Shown here: positions 16,001 to 30,700 of the stretch, piece by piece
Position numbering within the stretch: the stretch's first letter is position 1
Layout of the letters: the number at the start of each line of letters is the position of its first letter
Made by a program: the position numbers and the translations under genes
NCBI RefSeq assembly: GCF_026262505.1
Contig: NW_026529286.1
Coordinates: 1 to 45,732, forward strand
Reading direction: 5' to 3'
From: Trichomonas vaginalis G3
Lineage: Eukaryota > Parabasalia > Trichomonadida > Trichomonadidae
DNA length: 45,732 bases
The notes under the pieces: generated by a model
What the model was told of the DNA's origin: nothing
Database searches by the model: none
The model's input: the letters and a program-made list of their open reading frames with translations, nothing else

Positions 16001-19000
16001 AGTTTAAGAGAGTGTATGACTGATGGTTTTAGTGAGAATAAGACTGACAGTTTGGGTGACAATATGACATCGGTTTGACAGACACTATGACTTACGGTTT
16101 TAGTTAGAATAAGACTGACAGTTTGACTGACAATATGACTGACGGTTTGACACACACTTTGACTTACGGTTTTAGTTAGAATAAGACTGACAGTTTGAGT
16201 GACAATATAACTGACGGTTTGACTGACAATATGACTATTGATTTGAGTGAGTGTATGATTGAGAGTTTGGGTGACAATATGACTCATAGTTTAAGAGAGT
16301 GTATGACTGATGGTTTTAGTGAGAATAAGACTGACAGTTTGACTGACAATATGACTGACGGTTTGACACACACTATGAATTAGCTTTTTAGTTAGAATAA
16401 GACTGATAGTTTGACTGACGATATGACTGACGGTTTGACAGACACTTTGACTTACGGTTTTAGTTAGAATAAGACTGACAGTTTGACTGACAATATGACT
16501 GACGGTTTGACACACACTATGAATTAGCTTTTTAGTTAGAATAAGACTGATAGTTTGACTGACGATATGACTGACGGTTTGACAGACACTTTGACTTACG
16601 GTTTTAGTTAGAATAAGACTGACAGTTTGACTGACAATATAACTGACGGTTTGACTGACAATATGACTGTTGATTTGAGTGAGTGTATGATTGAGAGTTT
16701 GGGTGACAATATGACTCATAGTTTAAGAGAGTGTATGACTGATGGTTTTAGTGAGAATAAGACTGATAGTTTGACTGACAATATGACTGACGGTTTTATT
16801 TAGAATATGACTGATAGTTTGGGTGACAATATGACTGTTGATTTGAGTGAGTGTATGACTGACAATTTGAGTGACAATATGACTTCGGTTTGACAGACAC
16901 TATGAATTAGCTTTTTAGTTAGAATAAGACTGACAGTTTGACTGACAATATGACTGTTGATTTGAGTGAGTGTATGATTGAGAGTTTGGGTGACAATATG
17001 ACTCATAGTTTAAGAGAGTGTATGACTGATGGTTTTAGTGAGAATAAGACTGACAGTTTGAGTGACAATAAGACTGACGGTTTGACTGACAATATGACTG
17101 ACGGTTTAACTGACAATATGACTGAGAGTGTGAGCGACAATATGACTGTTGATTTGAGTGAGTGTATGACTGACAATTTGAGTGACAATATGACTTCGGT
17201 TTGACAGACACTATGAATTAGCTTTTTAGTTAGAATAAGACTGACAATTTGAGTGACAATATGACTGACGGTTTGACACACACTATGAATTAGCTTTTTA
17301 GTTAGAATATGACTGACGGCTTGACAGCCTCTATGACTTACGGTTTATTTAGAATATAACCGAGAGTTTGGGTGACAATATGACTCATAGTTTAAGAGAG
17401 TGTATGACTGATGGTTTTAGTGAGAATAAGACTGACAGTTTGGGTGATAATATGACTGCTAATTTGAATGAATATATGACTGTCGGTTTGGGTGAGAATA
17501 AGACTTACAGTTTGACTGACAATATGACTGACGGCTTTAATTAGAATATTACTGACAGTTTGAGTGACAATATGACTGTGGTTTGACAGACACTATGAAT
17601 TAGCTTTTTATTGAGAGTAAGACTGACAGTTTGACCGACAATATGACTTAAGGTTTTATTTAGAATATGACTGAGAGTTTGGGTGACAATATGACTCATA
17701 GTTTAAGAGAGTGTATGACTGATGGTTTTAGTGAGAATAAGACTGATAGTTTGAGTGACAATATAACTGTTGATTTGAGTGAGTGAATGACTGACAGTTT
17801 GACTGACAATATGACTGACGGTTTGAGTGACAATATGACTGACAATATGACTGACGGTTTTAGTGAGAATAAGACTGATAGTTTGGGTGACAATATGATT
17901 GTTGATTTGAGTGAGTGTATGACTTACAGTTTGACTGACAATATGACTGACGGCTTTAATTAGAATATTACTGACAGTTTGAGTGACAATATGACTGTGG
18001 TTTGACAGACACTATGAATTAGCTTTTTATTGAGAGTAAGACTGACAGTTTGACCGACAATATGACTGACGGTTTGACCGACAATATGACTTAAGGTTTT
18101 ATTTAGAATATGACTGAGAGTTTGGGTGACAATATGACTCATAGTTTAAGAGAGTGTATGACTGATGGTTTTAGTGAGAATAAGACTGATAGTTTGAGTG
18201 ACAACATGACTGACGTTTTGACTGACAATATGAGTGACGGCTTTAGTTAGAATATGACTTAGAGTTTAGCTGACAATTGGCTGACAGTTTGAGTGACAAT
18301 ATGACTGACGGTTTGACACACACTATGAATTAGCTTTTTAGTTAGAATATGACTGACGGCTTGACAGCCTCTATGACTTACGGTTAGTTAGAATATGACT
18401 GACAGTTTGACTGACAAATAACTGACGGTTTGACAGACACTATGACTGTTGATTCGAGTGAGTGTATGATTGAGATTTTGGGTGACAATATGACTCATAG
18501 TTTAAGAGAGTGTATGACTGATGGTTTTAGTGAGAATAAGACTGATAGTTTGACTGACAATATGACTGACGGTTTGACACACACTATGAATTAGCTTTTT
18601 AGTTAGGATAAGACTGATAGTTGACTGACAATATGACTGACGGTTTGACACACACTATGAATTAGCTTTTTACTTAGGATAAGACTGATAGTTTGACTGA
18701 CAATATGACTGTTGATTTGAGTGAGTGTATGACTGACCGTTTTAATGACAATATGACTGACGGTTTGAGTGACAATATGAATTACGGTTTTAGTGAGAAT
18801 AAGACTGATAGTTTGGATGACAATATGACTGTTGATTTGAGTGAGTGTATGACTGAAAGTTTGACTGACAATATGACTGACGGTTTGACACACACTATGA
18901 CTTACGGTTTTAGTTAGAATATGACTGACAGTTTGACTGACAATATGACTGTGGTTTGACAGACACTATGACTGTTGATTCGAGTGAGTGTATGCTTGAG

Positions 19001-21707
19001 AGTTTGGGTGACAATATGACTCATAGTTTAAGAGAGTGTATGACTGATGGTTTTAGTGAGAATAAGACTGACAGTTTGGGTGACAATATGACATCGGTTT
19101 GACAGACACTATGACTTACGGTTTTAGTTAGAATAAGACTGACAGTTTGACTGACAATATGACTGACGGTTTGACACACACTTTGACTTACGGTTTTAGT
19201 TAGAATAAGACTGACAGTTTGAGTGACAATATAACTGACGGTTTGACTGACAATATGACTATTGATTCGAGTGAGTGTATGCTTGAGAGTTTGGGTGACA
19301 ATATGACTCATAGTTTAAGAGAGTGTATGACTGATGGTTTTAGTGAGAATAAGACTGACAGTTTGACTGACAATATGACTGACGGTTTGACACACACTAT
19401 GAATTAGCTTTTTAGTTAGAATAAGACTGATAGTTTGACTGACGATATGACTGACGGTTTGACAGACACTTTGACTTACGGTTTTAGTTAGAATAAGACT
19501 GACAGTTTGACTGACAATATGACTGACGGTTTGACACACACTATGAATTAGCTTTTTAGTTAGAATAAGACTGACAGTTTGACTGACAATATAACTGACT
19601 GTTTGACACACACTATGAATTAGCTTTTTATTGAGAGTAAGACTGACAGTTTGACCGACAATATGACTGACGGTTTGACCGACAATATGACTTAAGGTTT
19701 TATTTAGAATATGACTGAGAGTTTGGGTGACAATATGACTCATAGTTTAAGAGAGTGTATGACTGATGGTTTTAGTGAGAATAAGACTGATAGTTTGAGT
19801 GACAACATGACTGACGTTTTGACTGACAATATGAGTGACGGCTTTAGTTAGAATATGACTTAGAGTTTAGCTGACAATTGGCTGACAGTTTGAGTGACAA
19901 TATGACTGACGGTTTGACACACACTATGAATTAGCTTTTTAGTTAGAATATGACTGACGGCTTGACAGCCTCTATGACTTACGGTTTTATTTAGAATATA
20001 ACCGAGAGTTTGGGTGACAATATGACTCATAGTTTAAGAGAGTGTATGACTGATGGTTTTAGTGAGAATAAGACTGACAGTTTGGGTGATAATATGACTG
20101 CTAATTTGAATGAATATATGACTGTCGGTTTGGGTGAGAATAAGACTTACAGTTTGACTGACAATATGACTGACGGCTTTAATTAGAATATTACTGACAG
20201 TTTGAGTGACAATATGACTGTGGTTTGACAGACACTATGAATTAGCTTTTTATTGAGAGTAAGACTGACAGTTTGACCGACAATATGACTTAAGGTTTTA
20301 TTTAGAATATGACTGAGAGTTTGGGTGACAATATGACTCATAGTTTAAGAGAGTGTATGACTGATGGTTTTAGTGAGAATAAGACTGATAGTTTGAGTGA
20401 CAATATAACTGTTGATTTGAGTGAGTGAATGACTTACAGTTTGACTGACAATATGACTGACGGCTTTAATTAGAATATTACTGACAGTTTGAGTGACAAT
20501 ATGACTGTGGTTTGACAGACACTATGAATTAGCTTTTTATTGAGAGTAAGACTGACAGTTTGACCGACAATATGACTGACGGTTTGACCGACAATATGAC
20601 TTAAGGTTTTATTTAGAATATGACTGAGAGTTTGGGTGACAATATGACTCATAGTTTAAGAGAGTGTATGACTGATGGTTTTAGTGAGAATAAGACTGAT
20701 AGTTTGAGTGACAACATGACTGACGTTTTGACTGACAATATGAGTGACGGCTTTAGTTAGAATATGACTTAGAGTTTAGCTGACAATTGGCTGACAGTTT
20801 GAGTGACAATATGACTGACGGTTTGACACACACTATGAATTAGCTTTTTAGTTAGAATATGACTGACGGCTTGACAGCCTCTATGACTTACGGTTTTATT
20901 TAGAATATAACCGAGAGTTTGGGTGACAATATGACTCATAGTTTAAGAGAGTGTATGACTGATGGTTTTAGTGAGAATAAGACTGACAGTTTGGGTGATA
21001 ATATGACTGCTAATTTGAATGAATATATGACTGTCGGTTTGGGTGAGAATAAGACTTACAGTTTGACTGACAATATGACTGACGGCTTTAATTAGAATAT
21101 TACTGACAGTTTGAGTGACAATATGACTGTGGTTTGACAGACACTATGAATTAGCTTTTTATTGAGAGTAAGACTGACAGTTTGACCGACAATATGACTT
21201 AAGGTTTTATTTAGAATATGACTGAGAGTTTTGGGTGACAATATGACTCATAGTTTAAGAGAGTGTATGACTGATGGTTTTAGTGAGAATAAGACTGATA
21301 GTTTGAGTGACAATATAACTGTTGATTTGAGTGAGTGAATGACTTACAGTTTGACTGACAATATGACTGACGGCTTTAATTAGAATATTACTGACAGTTT
21401 GAGTGACAATATGACTGTGGTTTGACAGACACTATGAATTAGCTTTTTATTGAGAGTAAGACTGACAGTTTGACCGACAATATGACTGACGGTTTGACCG
21501 ACAATATGACTTAAGGTTTTATTTAGAATATGACTGAGAGTTTGGGTGACAATATGACTCATAGTTTAAGAGAGTGTATGACTGATGGTTTTAGTGAGAA
21601 TAAGACTGATAGTTTGAGTGACAACATGACTGACGTTTTGACTGACAATATGAGTGACGGCTTTAGTTAGAATATGACTTAGAGTTTAGCTGACAATTGG
21701 CTGACAG

Positions 21708-24700
21708 TTTGAGTGACAATATGACTGACGGTTTGACACACACTATGAATTAGCTTTTTAGTTAGAATATGACTGACGGCTTGACAGCCTCTATGACTTA
21801 CGGTTTTATTTAGAATATAACCGAGAGTTTGGGTGACAATATGACTCATAGTTTAAGAGAGTGTATGACTGATGGTTTTAGTGAGAATAAGACTGACAGT
21901 TTGGGTGATAATATGACTGCTAATTTGAATGAATATATGACTGTCGGTTTGGGTGAGAATAAGACTTACAGTTTGACTGACAATATGACTGACGGCTTTA
22001 ATTAGAATATTACTGACAGTTTGAGTGACAATATGACTGTGGTTTGACAGACACTATGAATTAGCTTTTTATTGAGAGTAAGACTGACAGTTTGACCGAC
22101 AATATGACTTAAGGTTTTATTTAGAATATGACTGAGAGTTTGGGTGACAATATGACTCATAGTTTAAGAGAGTGTATGACTGATGGTTTTAGTGAGAATA
22201 AGACTGATAGTTTGAGTGACAATATAACTGTTGATTTGAGTGAGTGAATGACTGACAGTTTGACTGACAATATGACTGACGGTTTGAGTGACAATATGAC
22301 TGACAATATGACTGACGGTTTTAGTGAGAATAAGACTGATAGTTTGGGTGACAATATGATTGTTGATTTGAGTGAGTGTATGACTTACAGTTTGACTGAC
22401 AATATGACTGACGGCTTTTTAGAATATTACTGACAGTTTGAGTGACAATATGACTGTGGTTTGACAGACACTATGAATTAGCTTTTTATTGAGAGTAAGA
22501 CTGACAGTTTGACCGACAATATGACTGACGGTTTGACCGACAATATGACTTAAGGTTTTATTTAGAATATGACTGAGAGTTTGGGTGACAATATGACTCA
22601 TAGTTTAAGAGAGTGTATGACTGATGGTTTTAGTGAGAATAAGACTGATAGTTTGAGTGACAACATGACTGACGTTTTGACTGACAATATGAGTGACGGC
22701 TTTAGTTAGAATATGACTTAGAGTTTAGCTGACAATTGGCTGACAGTTTGAGTGACAATATGACTGACGGTTTGACACACACTATGAATTAGCTTTTTAG
22801 TTAGAATATGACTGACGGCTTGACAGCCTCTATGACTTACGGTTTTATTTAGAATATAACCGAGAGTTTGGGTGACAATATGACTCATAGTTTAAGAGAG
22901 TGTATGACTGATGGTTTTAGTGAGAATAAGACTGACAGTTTGGGTGATAATATGACTGCTAATTTGAATGAATATATGACTGTCGGTTTGGGTGAGAATA
23001 AGACTTACAGTTTGACTGACAATATGACTGACGGCTTTAATTAGAATATTACTGACAGTTTGAGTGACAATATGACTGTGGTTTGACAGACACTATGAAT
23101 TAGCTTTTTATTGAGAGTAAGACTGACAGTTTGACCGACAATATGACTTAAGGTTTTATTTAGAATATGACTGAGAGTTTGGGTGACAATATGACTCATA
23201 GTTTAAGAGAGTGTATGACTGATGGTTTTAGTGAGAATAAGACTGACAGTTTGAGTGACAATATAACTGTTGATTTGAGTGAGTGAATGACTGACAGTTT
23301 GACTGACAATATGACTGACGGTTTGAGTGACAATATGACTGACAATATGACTGACGGTTTTAGTGAGAATAAGACTGATAGTTTGGGTGACAATATGATT
23401 GTTGATTTGAGTGAGTGTATGACTTACAGTTTGACTGACAATATGACTGACGGCTTTAATTAGAATATTACTGACAGTTTGAGTGACAATATGACTGTGG
23501 TTTGACAGACACTATGAATTAGCTTTTTATTGAGAGTAAGACTGACAGTTTGACCGACAATATGACTTAAGGTTTTATTTAGAATATGACTGAGAGTTTG
23601 GGTGACAATATGACTCATAGTTTAAGAGAGTGTATGACTGATGGTTTTAGTGAGAATAAGACTGATAGTTTGAGTGACAATATAACTGTTGATTTGAGTG
23701 AGTGAATGACTGACAGTTTGACTGACAATATGACTGACGGTTTGAGTGACAATATGACTGACAATATGACTGACGGTTTTAGTGAGAATAAGACTGATAG
23801 TTTGGGTGACAATATGATTGTTGATTTGAGTGAGTGTATGACTTACAGTTTGACTGACAATATGACTGACGGCTTTAATTAGAATATTACTGACAGTTTG
23901 AGTGACAATATGACTGTGGTTTGACAGACACTATGAATTAGCTTTTTATTGAGAGTAAGACTGACAGTTTGACCGACAATATGACTGACGGTTTGACCGA
24001 CAATATGACTTAAGGTTTTATTTAGAATATGACTGAGAGTTTGGGTGACAATATGACTCATAGTTTAAGAGAGTGTATGACTGATGGTTTTAGTGAGAAT
24101 AAGACTGATAGTTTGAGTGACAACATGACTGACGTTTTGACTGACAATATGAGTGACGGCTTTAGTTAGAATATGACTTAGAGTTTAGCTGACAATTGGC
24201 TGACAGTTTGAGTGACAATATGACTGACGGTTTGACACACACTATGAATTAGCTTTTTAGTTAGAATATGACTGACGGCTTGACACACACTATGACTTAC
24301 GGTTTTAGTTAGAATATGACTGACAGTTTGACTGACAATATAACTGACGGTTTGACAGACACTATGACTGTTGATTCGAGTGAGTGTATGATTGAGAGTT
24401 TGGGTGACAATATGACTCATAGTTTAAGAGAGTGTATGACTGATGGTTTTAGTGAGAATAAGACTGATAGTTTGACTGACAATATGACTGACGGTTTGAC
24501 ACACACTATGAATTAGCTTTTTAGTTAGGATAAGACTGATAGTTTGACTGACAATATGACTGACGGTTTGACACACACTATGAATTAGCTTTTTACTTAG
24601 GATAAGACTGATAGTTTGACTGACAATATGACTGTTGATTTGAGTGAGTGTATGACTGACCGTTTTAATGACAATATGACTGACGGTTTGAGTGACAATA

Positions 24701-27700
24701 TGAATTACGGTTTTAGTGAGAATAAGACTGATAGTTTGGATGACAATATGACTGTTGATTTGAGTGAGTGTATGACTGAAAGTTTGACTGACAATATGAC
24801 TGACGGTTTGACACACACTATGACTTACGGTTTTAGTTAGAATATGACTGACAGTTTGACTGACAATATGACTGTGGTTTGACAGACACTATGACTGTTG
24901 ATTCGAGTGAGTGTATGCTTGAGAGTTTGGGTGACAATATGACTCATAGTTTAAGAGAGTGTATGACTGATGGTTTTAGTGAGAATAAGACTGACAGTTT
25001 GGGTGACAATATGACATCGGTTTGACAGACACTATGACTTACGGTTTTAGTTAGAATAAGACTGACAGTTTGACTGACAATATGACTGACGGTTTGACAC
25101 ACACTTTGACTTACGGTTTTAGTTAGAATAAGACTGACAGTTTGAGTGACAATATAACTGACGGTTTGACTGACAATATGACTATTGATTTGAGTGAGTG
25201 TATGATTGAGAGTTTGGGTGACAATATGACTCATAGTTTAAGAGAGTGTATGACTGATGGTTTTAGTGAGAATAAGACTGACAGTTTGACTGACAATATG
25301 ACTGACGGTTTGACACACACTATGAATTAGCTTTTTAGTTAGAATAAGACTGATAGTTTGACTGACGATATGACTGACGGTTTGACAGACACTTTGACTT
25401 ACGGTTTTAGTTAGAATAAGACTGACAGTTTGACTGACAATATGACTGACGGTTTGACACACACTATGAATTAGCTTTTTAGTTAGAATAAGACTGATAG
25501 TTTGACTGACGATATGACTGACGGTTTGACAGACACTTTGACTTACGGTTTTAGTTAGAATAAGACTGACAGTTTGACTGACAATATAACTGACGGTTTG
25601 ACTGACAATATGACTGTTGATTTGAGTGAGTGTATGATTGAGAGTTTGGGTGACAATATGACTCATAGTTTAAGAGAGTGTATGACTGATGGTTTTAGTG
25701 AGAATAAGACTGATAGTTTGACTGACAATATGACTGACGGTTTTATTTAGAATATGACTGATAGTTTGGGTGACAATATGACTGTTGATTTGAGTGAGTG
25801 TATGACTGACAATTTGAGTGACAATATGACTTCGGTTTGACAGACACTATGAATTAGCTTTTTAGTTAGAATAAGACTGACAGTTTGACTGACAATATGA
25901 CTGTTGATTTGAGTGAGTGTATGATTGAGAGTTTGGGTGACAATATGACTCATAGTTTAAGAGAGTGTATGACTGATGGTTTTAGTGAGAATAAGACTGA
26001 CAGTTTGAGTGACAATAAGACTGACGGTTTGACTGACAATATGACTGACGGTTTAACTGACAATATGACTGAGAGTGTGAGCGACAATATGACTGTTGAT
26101 TTGAGTGAGTGTATGACTGACAATTTGAGTGACAATATGACTGTGGTTTGACAGACACTATGAATTAGCTTTTTATTGAGAGTAAGACTGACAGTTTGAC
26201 CGACAATATGACTGACGGTTTGACCGACAATATGACTTAAGGTTTTATTTAGAATATGACTGAGAGTTTGGGTGACAATATGACTCATAGTTTAAGAGAG
26301 TGTATGACTGATGGTTTTAGTGAGAATAAGACTGATAGTTTGAGTGACAATATAACTGTTGATTTGAGTGAGTGAATGACTGACAGTTTGACTGACAATA
26401 TGACTGACGGTTTGAGTGACAATATGACTGACAATATGACTGACGGTTTTAGTGAGAATAAGACTGACGGTTTGACTGACAATATGACTGACGGTTTAAC
26501 TGACAATATGACTGAGAGTGTGAGCGACAATATGACTGTTGATTTGAGTGAGTGTATGACTGACAATTTGAGTGACAATATGACTGTGGTTTGACAGACA
26601 CTATGAATTAGCTTTTTATTGAGAGTAAGACTGACAGTTTGACCGACAATATGACTGACGGTTTGACCGACAATATGACTTAAGGTTTTATTTAGAATAT
26701 GACTGAGAGTTTGGGTGACAATATGACTCATAGTTTAAGAGAGTGTATGACTGATGGTTTTAGTGAGAATAAGACTGATAGTTTGAGTGACAACATGACT
26801 GACGTTTTGACTGACAATATGAGTGACGGCTTTAGTTAGAATATGACTTAGAGTTTAGCTGACAATTGGCTGACAGTTTGAGTGACAATATGACTGACGG
26901 TTTGACACACACTATGAATTAGCTTTTTAGTTAGAATATGACTGACGGCTTGACACACACTATGACTTACGGTTTTAGTTAGAATATGACTGACAGTTTG
27001 ACTGACAATATAACTGACGGTTTGACAGACACTATGACTGTTGATTCGAGTGAGTGTATGATTGAGAGTTTGGGTGACAATATGACTCATAGTTTAAGAG
27101 AGTGTATGACTGATGGTTTTAGTGAGAATAAGACTGACAGTTTGGGTGACAATATGACATCGGTTTGACAGACACTATGACTTACGGTTTTAGTTAGAAT
27201 AAGACTGACAGTTTGACTGACAATATGACTGACGGTTTGACACACACTTTGACTTACGGTTTTAGTTAGAATAAGACTGACAGTTTGAGTGACAATATAA
27301 CTGACGGTTTGACAGACACTATGACTGTTGATTCGAGTGAGTGTATGCTTGAGAGTTTGGGTGACAATATGACTCATAGTTTAAGAGAGTGTATGACTGA
27401 TGGTTTTAGTGAGAATAAGACTGACAGTTTGGGTGACAATATGACATCGGTTTGACAGACACTATGACTTACGGTTTTAGTTAGAATAAGACTGACAGTT
27501 TGACTGACAATATGACTGACGGTTTGACACACACTTTGACTTACGGTTTTAGTTAGAATAAGACTGACAGTTTGAGTGACAATATAACTGACGGTTTGAC
27601 TGACAATATGACTATTGATTTGAGTGAGTGTATGATTGAGAGTTTGGGTGACAATATGACTCATAGTTTAAGAGAGTGTATGACTGATGGTTTTAGTGAG

Positions 27701-30700
27701 AATAAGACTGACAGTTTGACTGACAATATGACTGACGGTTTGACACACACTATGAATTAGCTTTTTAGTTAGAATAAGACTGATAGTTTGACTGACGATA
27801 TGACTGACGGTTTGACAGACACTTTGACTTACGGTTTTAGTTAGAATAAGACTGACAGTTTGACTGACAATATAACTGACGGTTTGACACACACTATGAA
27901 TTAGCTTTTTAGTTAGAATAAGACTGATAGTTTGACTGACGATATGACTGACGGTTTGACAGACACTTTGACTTACGGTTTTAGTTAGAATAAGACTGAC
28001 AGTTTGACTGACAATATAACTGACGGTTTGACTGACAATATGACTGTTGATTTGAGTGAGTGTATGATTGAGAGTTTGGGTGACAATATGACTCATAGTT
28101 TAAGAGAGTGTATGACTGATGGTTTTAGTGAGAATAAGACTGATAGTTTGACTGACAATATGACTGACGGTTTTATTTAGAATATGACTGATAGTTTGGG
28201 TGACAATATGACTGTTGATTTGAGTGAGTGTATGACTGACAATTTGAGTGACAATATGACTTCGGTTTGACAGACACTATGAATTAGCTTTTTAGTTAGA
28301 ATAAGACTGACAGTTTGACTGACAATATGACTGTTGATTTGAGTGAGTGTATGATTGAGAGTTTGGGTGACAATATGACTCATAGTTTAAGAGAGTGTAT
28401 GACTGATGGTTTTAGTGAGAATAAGACTGACAGTTTGAGTGACAATAAGACTGACGGTTTGACTGACAATATGAGTGACGGCTTTAGTTAGAATATGACT
28501 TAGAGTTTAGCTGACAATTGGCTGACAGTTTGAGTGACAATATGACTGACGGTTTGACACACACTATGAATTAGCTTTTTAGTTAGAATAAGACTGACAA
28601 TTTGAGTGACAATATGACTGACGGCTTGACAGCCTCTATGACTTACGGTTTTATTTAGAATATAACCGAGAGTTTGGGTGACAATATGACTCATAGTTTA
28701 AGAGAGTGTATGACTGATGGTTTTAGTGAGAATAAGACTGACAGTTTGGGTGATAATATGACTGCTAATTTGAATGAATATATGACTGTCGGTTTGGGTG
28801 AGAATAAGACTTACAGTTTGACTGACAATATGACTGACGGCTTTAATTAGAATATTACTGACAGTTTGAGTGACAATATGACTGTGGTTTGACAGACACT
28901 ATGAATTAGCTTTTTATTGAGAGTAAGACTGACAGTTTGACCGACAATATGACTTAAGGTTTTATTTAGAATATGACTGAGAGTTTGGGTGACAATATGA
29001 CTCATAGTTTAAGAGAGTGTATGACTGATGGTTTTAGTGAGAATAAGACTGATAGTTTGAGTGACAATATAACTGTTGATTTGAGTGAGTGAATGACTGA
29101 CAGTTTGACTGACAATATGACTGACGGTTTTAGTGAGAATAAGACTGATAGTTTGGGTGACAATATGATTGTTGATTTGAGTGAGTGTATGACTTACAGT
29201 TTGACTGACAATATGACTGACGGCTTTAATTAGAATATTACTGACAGTTTGAGTGACAATATGACTGTGGTTTGACAGACACTATGAATTAGCTTTTTAT
29301 TGAGAGTAAGACTGACAGTTTGACCGACAATATGACTGACGGTTTGACCGACAATATGACTTAAGGTTTTATTTAGAATATGACTGAGAGTTTGGGTGAC
29401 AATATGACTCATAGTTTAAGAGAGTGTATGACTGATGGTTTTAGTGAGAATAAGACTGATAGTTTGAGTGACAACATGACTGACGTTTTGACTGACAATA
29501 TGAGTGACGGCTTTAGTTAGAATATGACTTAGAGTTTAGCTGACAATTGGCTGACAGTTTGAGTGACAATATGACTGACGGTTTGACACACACTATGAAT
29601 TAGCTTTTTAGTTAGAATATGACTGACGGCTTGACAGCCTCTATGACTTACGGTTTTATTTAGAATATAACCGAGAGTTTGGGTGACAATATGACTCATA
29701 GTTTAAGAGAGTGTATGACTGATGGTTTTAGTGAGAATAAGACTGACAGTTTGGGTGATAATATGACTGCTAATTTGAATGAATATATGACTGTCGGTTT
29801 GGGTGAGATAAGACTTACAGTTTGACTGACAATATGACTGACGGCTTTAATTAAATATTACTGACAGTTTGAGTGACAATATGACTGTGGTTTGACAGAC
29901 ACTATGAATTAGCTTTTTATTGAGAGTAAGACTGACAGTTTGACCGACAATATGACTTAAGGTTTTATTTAGAATAGACTGAGAGTTTGGGTGACAATAT
30001 GACTCATAGTTTAAGAGAGTGTATGACTGATGGTTTTAGTGAGAATAAGACTGATAGTTTGAGTGACAATATAACTGTTGATTTGAGTGAGTGAATGACT
30101 ACAGTTTGACTGACAATATGACTGACGGCTTTAATTAGAATATTACTGACAGTTTGAGTGACAATATGACTGTGGTTTGACAGACACTATGAATTAGCTT
30201 TTTATTGAGAGTAAGACTGACAGTTTGACCGACAATATGACTGACGGTTTGACCGACAATATGACTTAAGGTTTTATTTAGAATATGACTGAGAGTTTGG
30301 GTGACAATATGATCATAGTTTAAGAGAGTGTATGACTGATGGTTTTAGTGAGAATAAGACTGATAGTTTGAGTGACAACATGACTGACGTTTTGACTGAC
30401 AATATGAGTGACGGCTTTAGTTAGAATATGACTTAGAGTTTAGCTGACAATTGGCTGACAGTTTGAGTGACAATATGACTGACGGTTTGACACACACTAT
30501 GAATTAGCTTTTTAGTTAGAATATGACTGACGGCTTGACAGCCTCTATGACTTACGGTTTTATTTAGAATATAACCGAGAGTTTGGGTGACAATATGACT
30601 CATAGTTTAAGAGAGTGTATGACTGATGGTTTTAGTGAGAATATAGACTGACAGTTTGGGTGATAATATGACTGCTAATTTGAATGAATATATGACTGTC

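Larger units (their letters stand above)
5468..18385 (+). repeat. 12.9-kb satellite segment, copy 1 of a long-range duplication
   Basis: The order of module variants here matches 21708-34630 one for one at an offset of 16237-16247 bp. Examples are the module starts 5918, 6959, 7378, 7642, 7941, 8187, 9001, 9510, 10611, 11431, 14668, 15231, 16291, 17003 and 17960. The small drift of the offset reflects single-base indels, mostly clustered at 11860-13080. The left boundary is where TTTGAGTGACAATATG becomes shared. The right boundary is just after a GACAGCCTCTATGAC motif near 18385, where the next modules differ. The order is too specific for chance reuse of modules, so this looks like a recent segmental duplication or unequal exchange within the array. 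Boundaries are by eye, to within tens of bases. Confidence 0.85.
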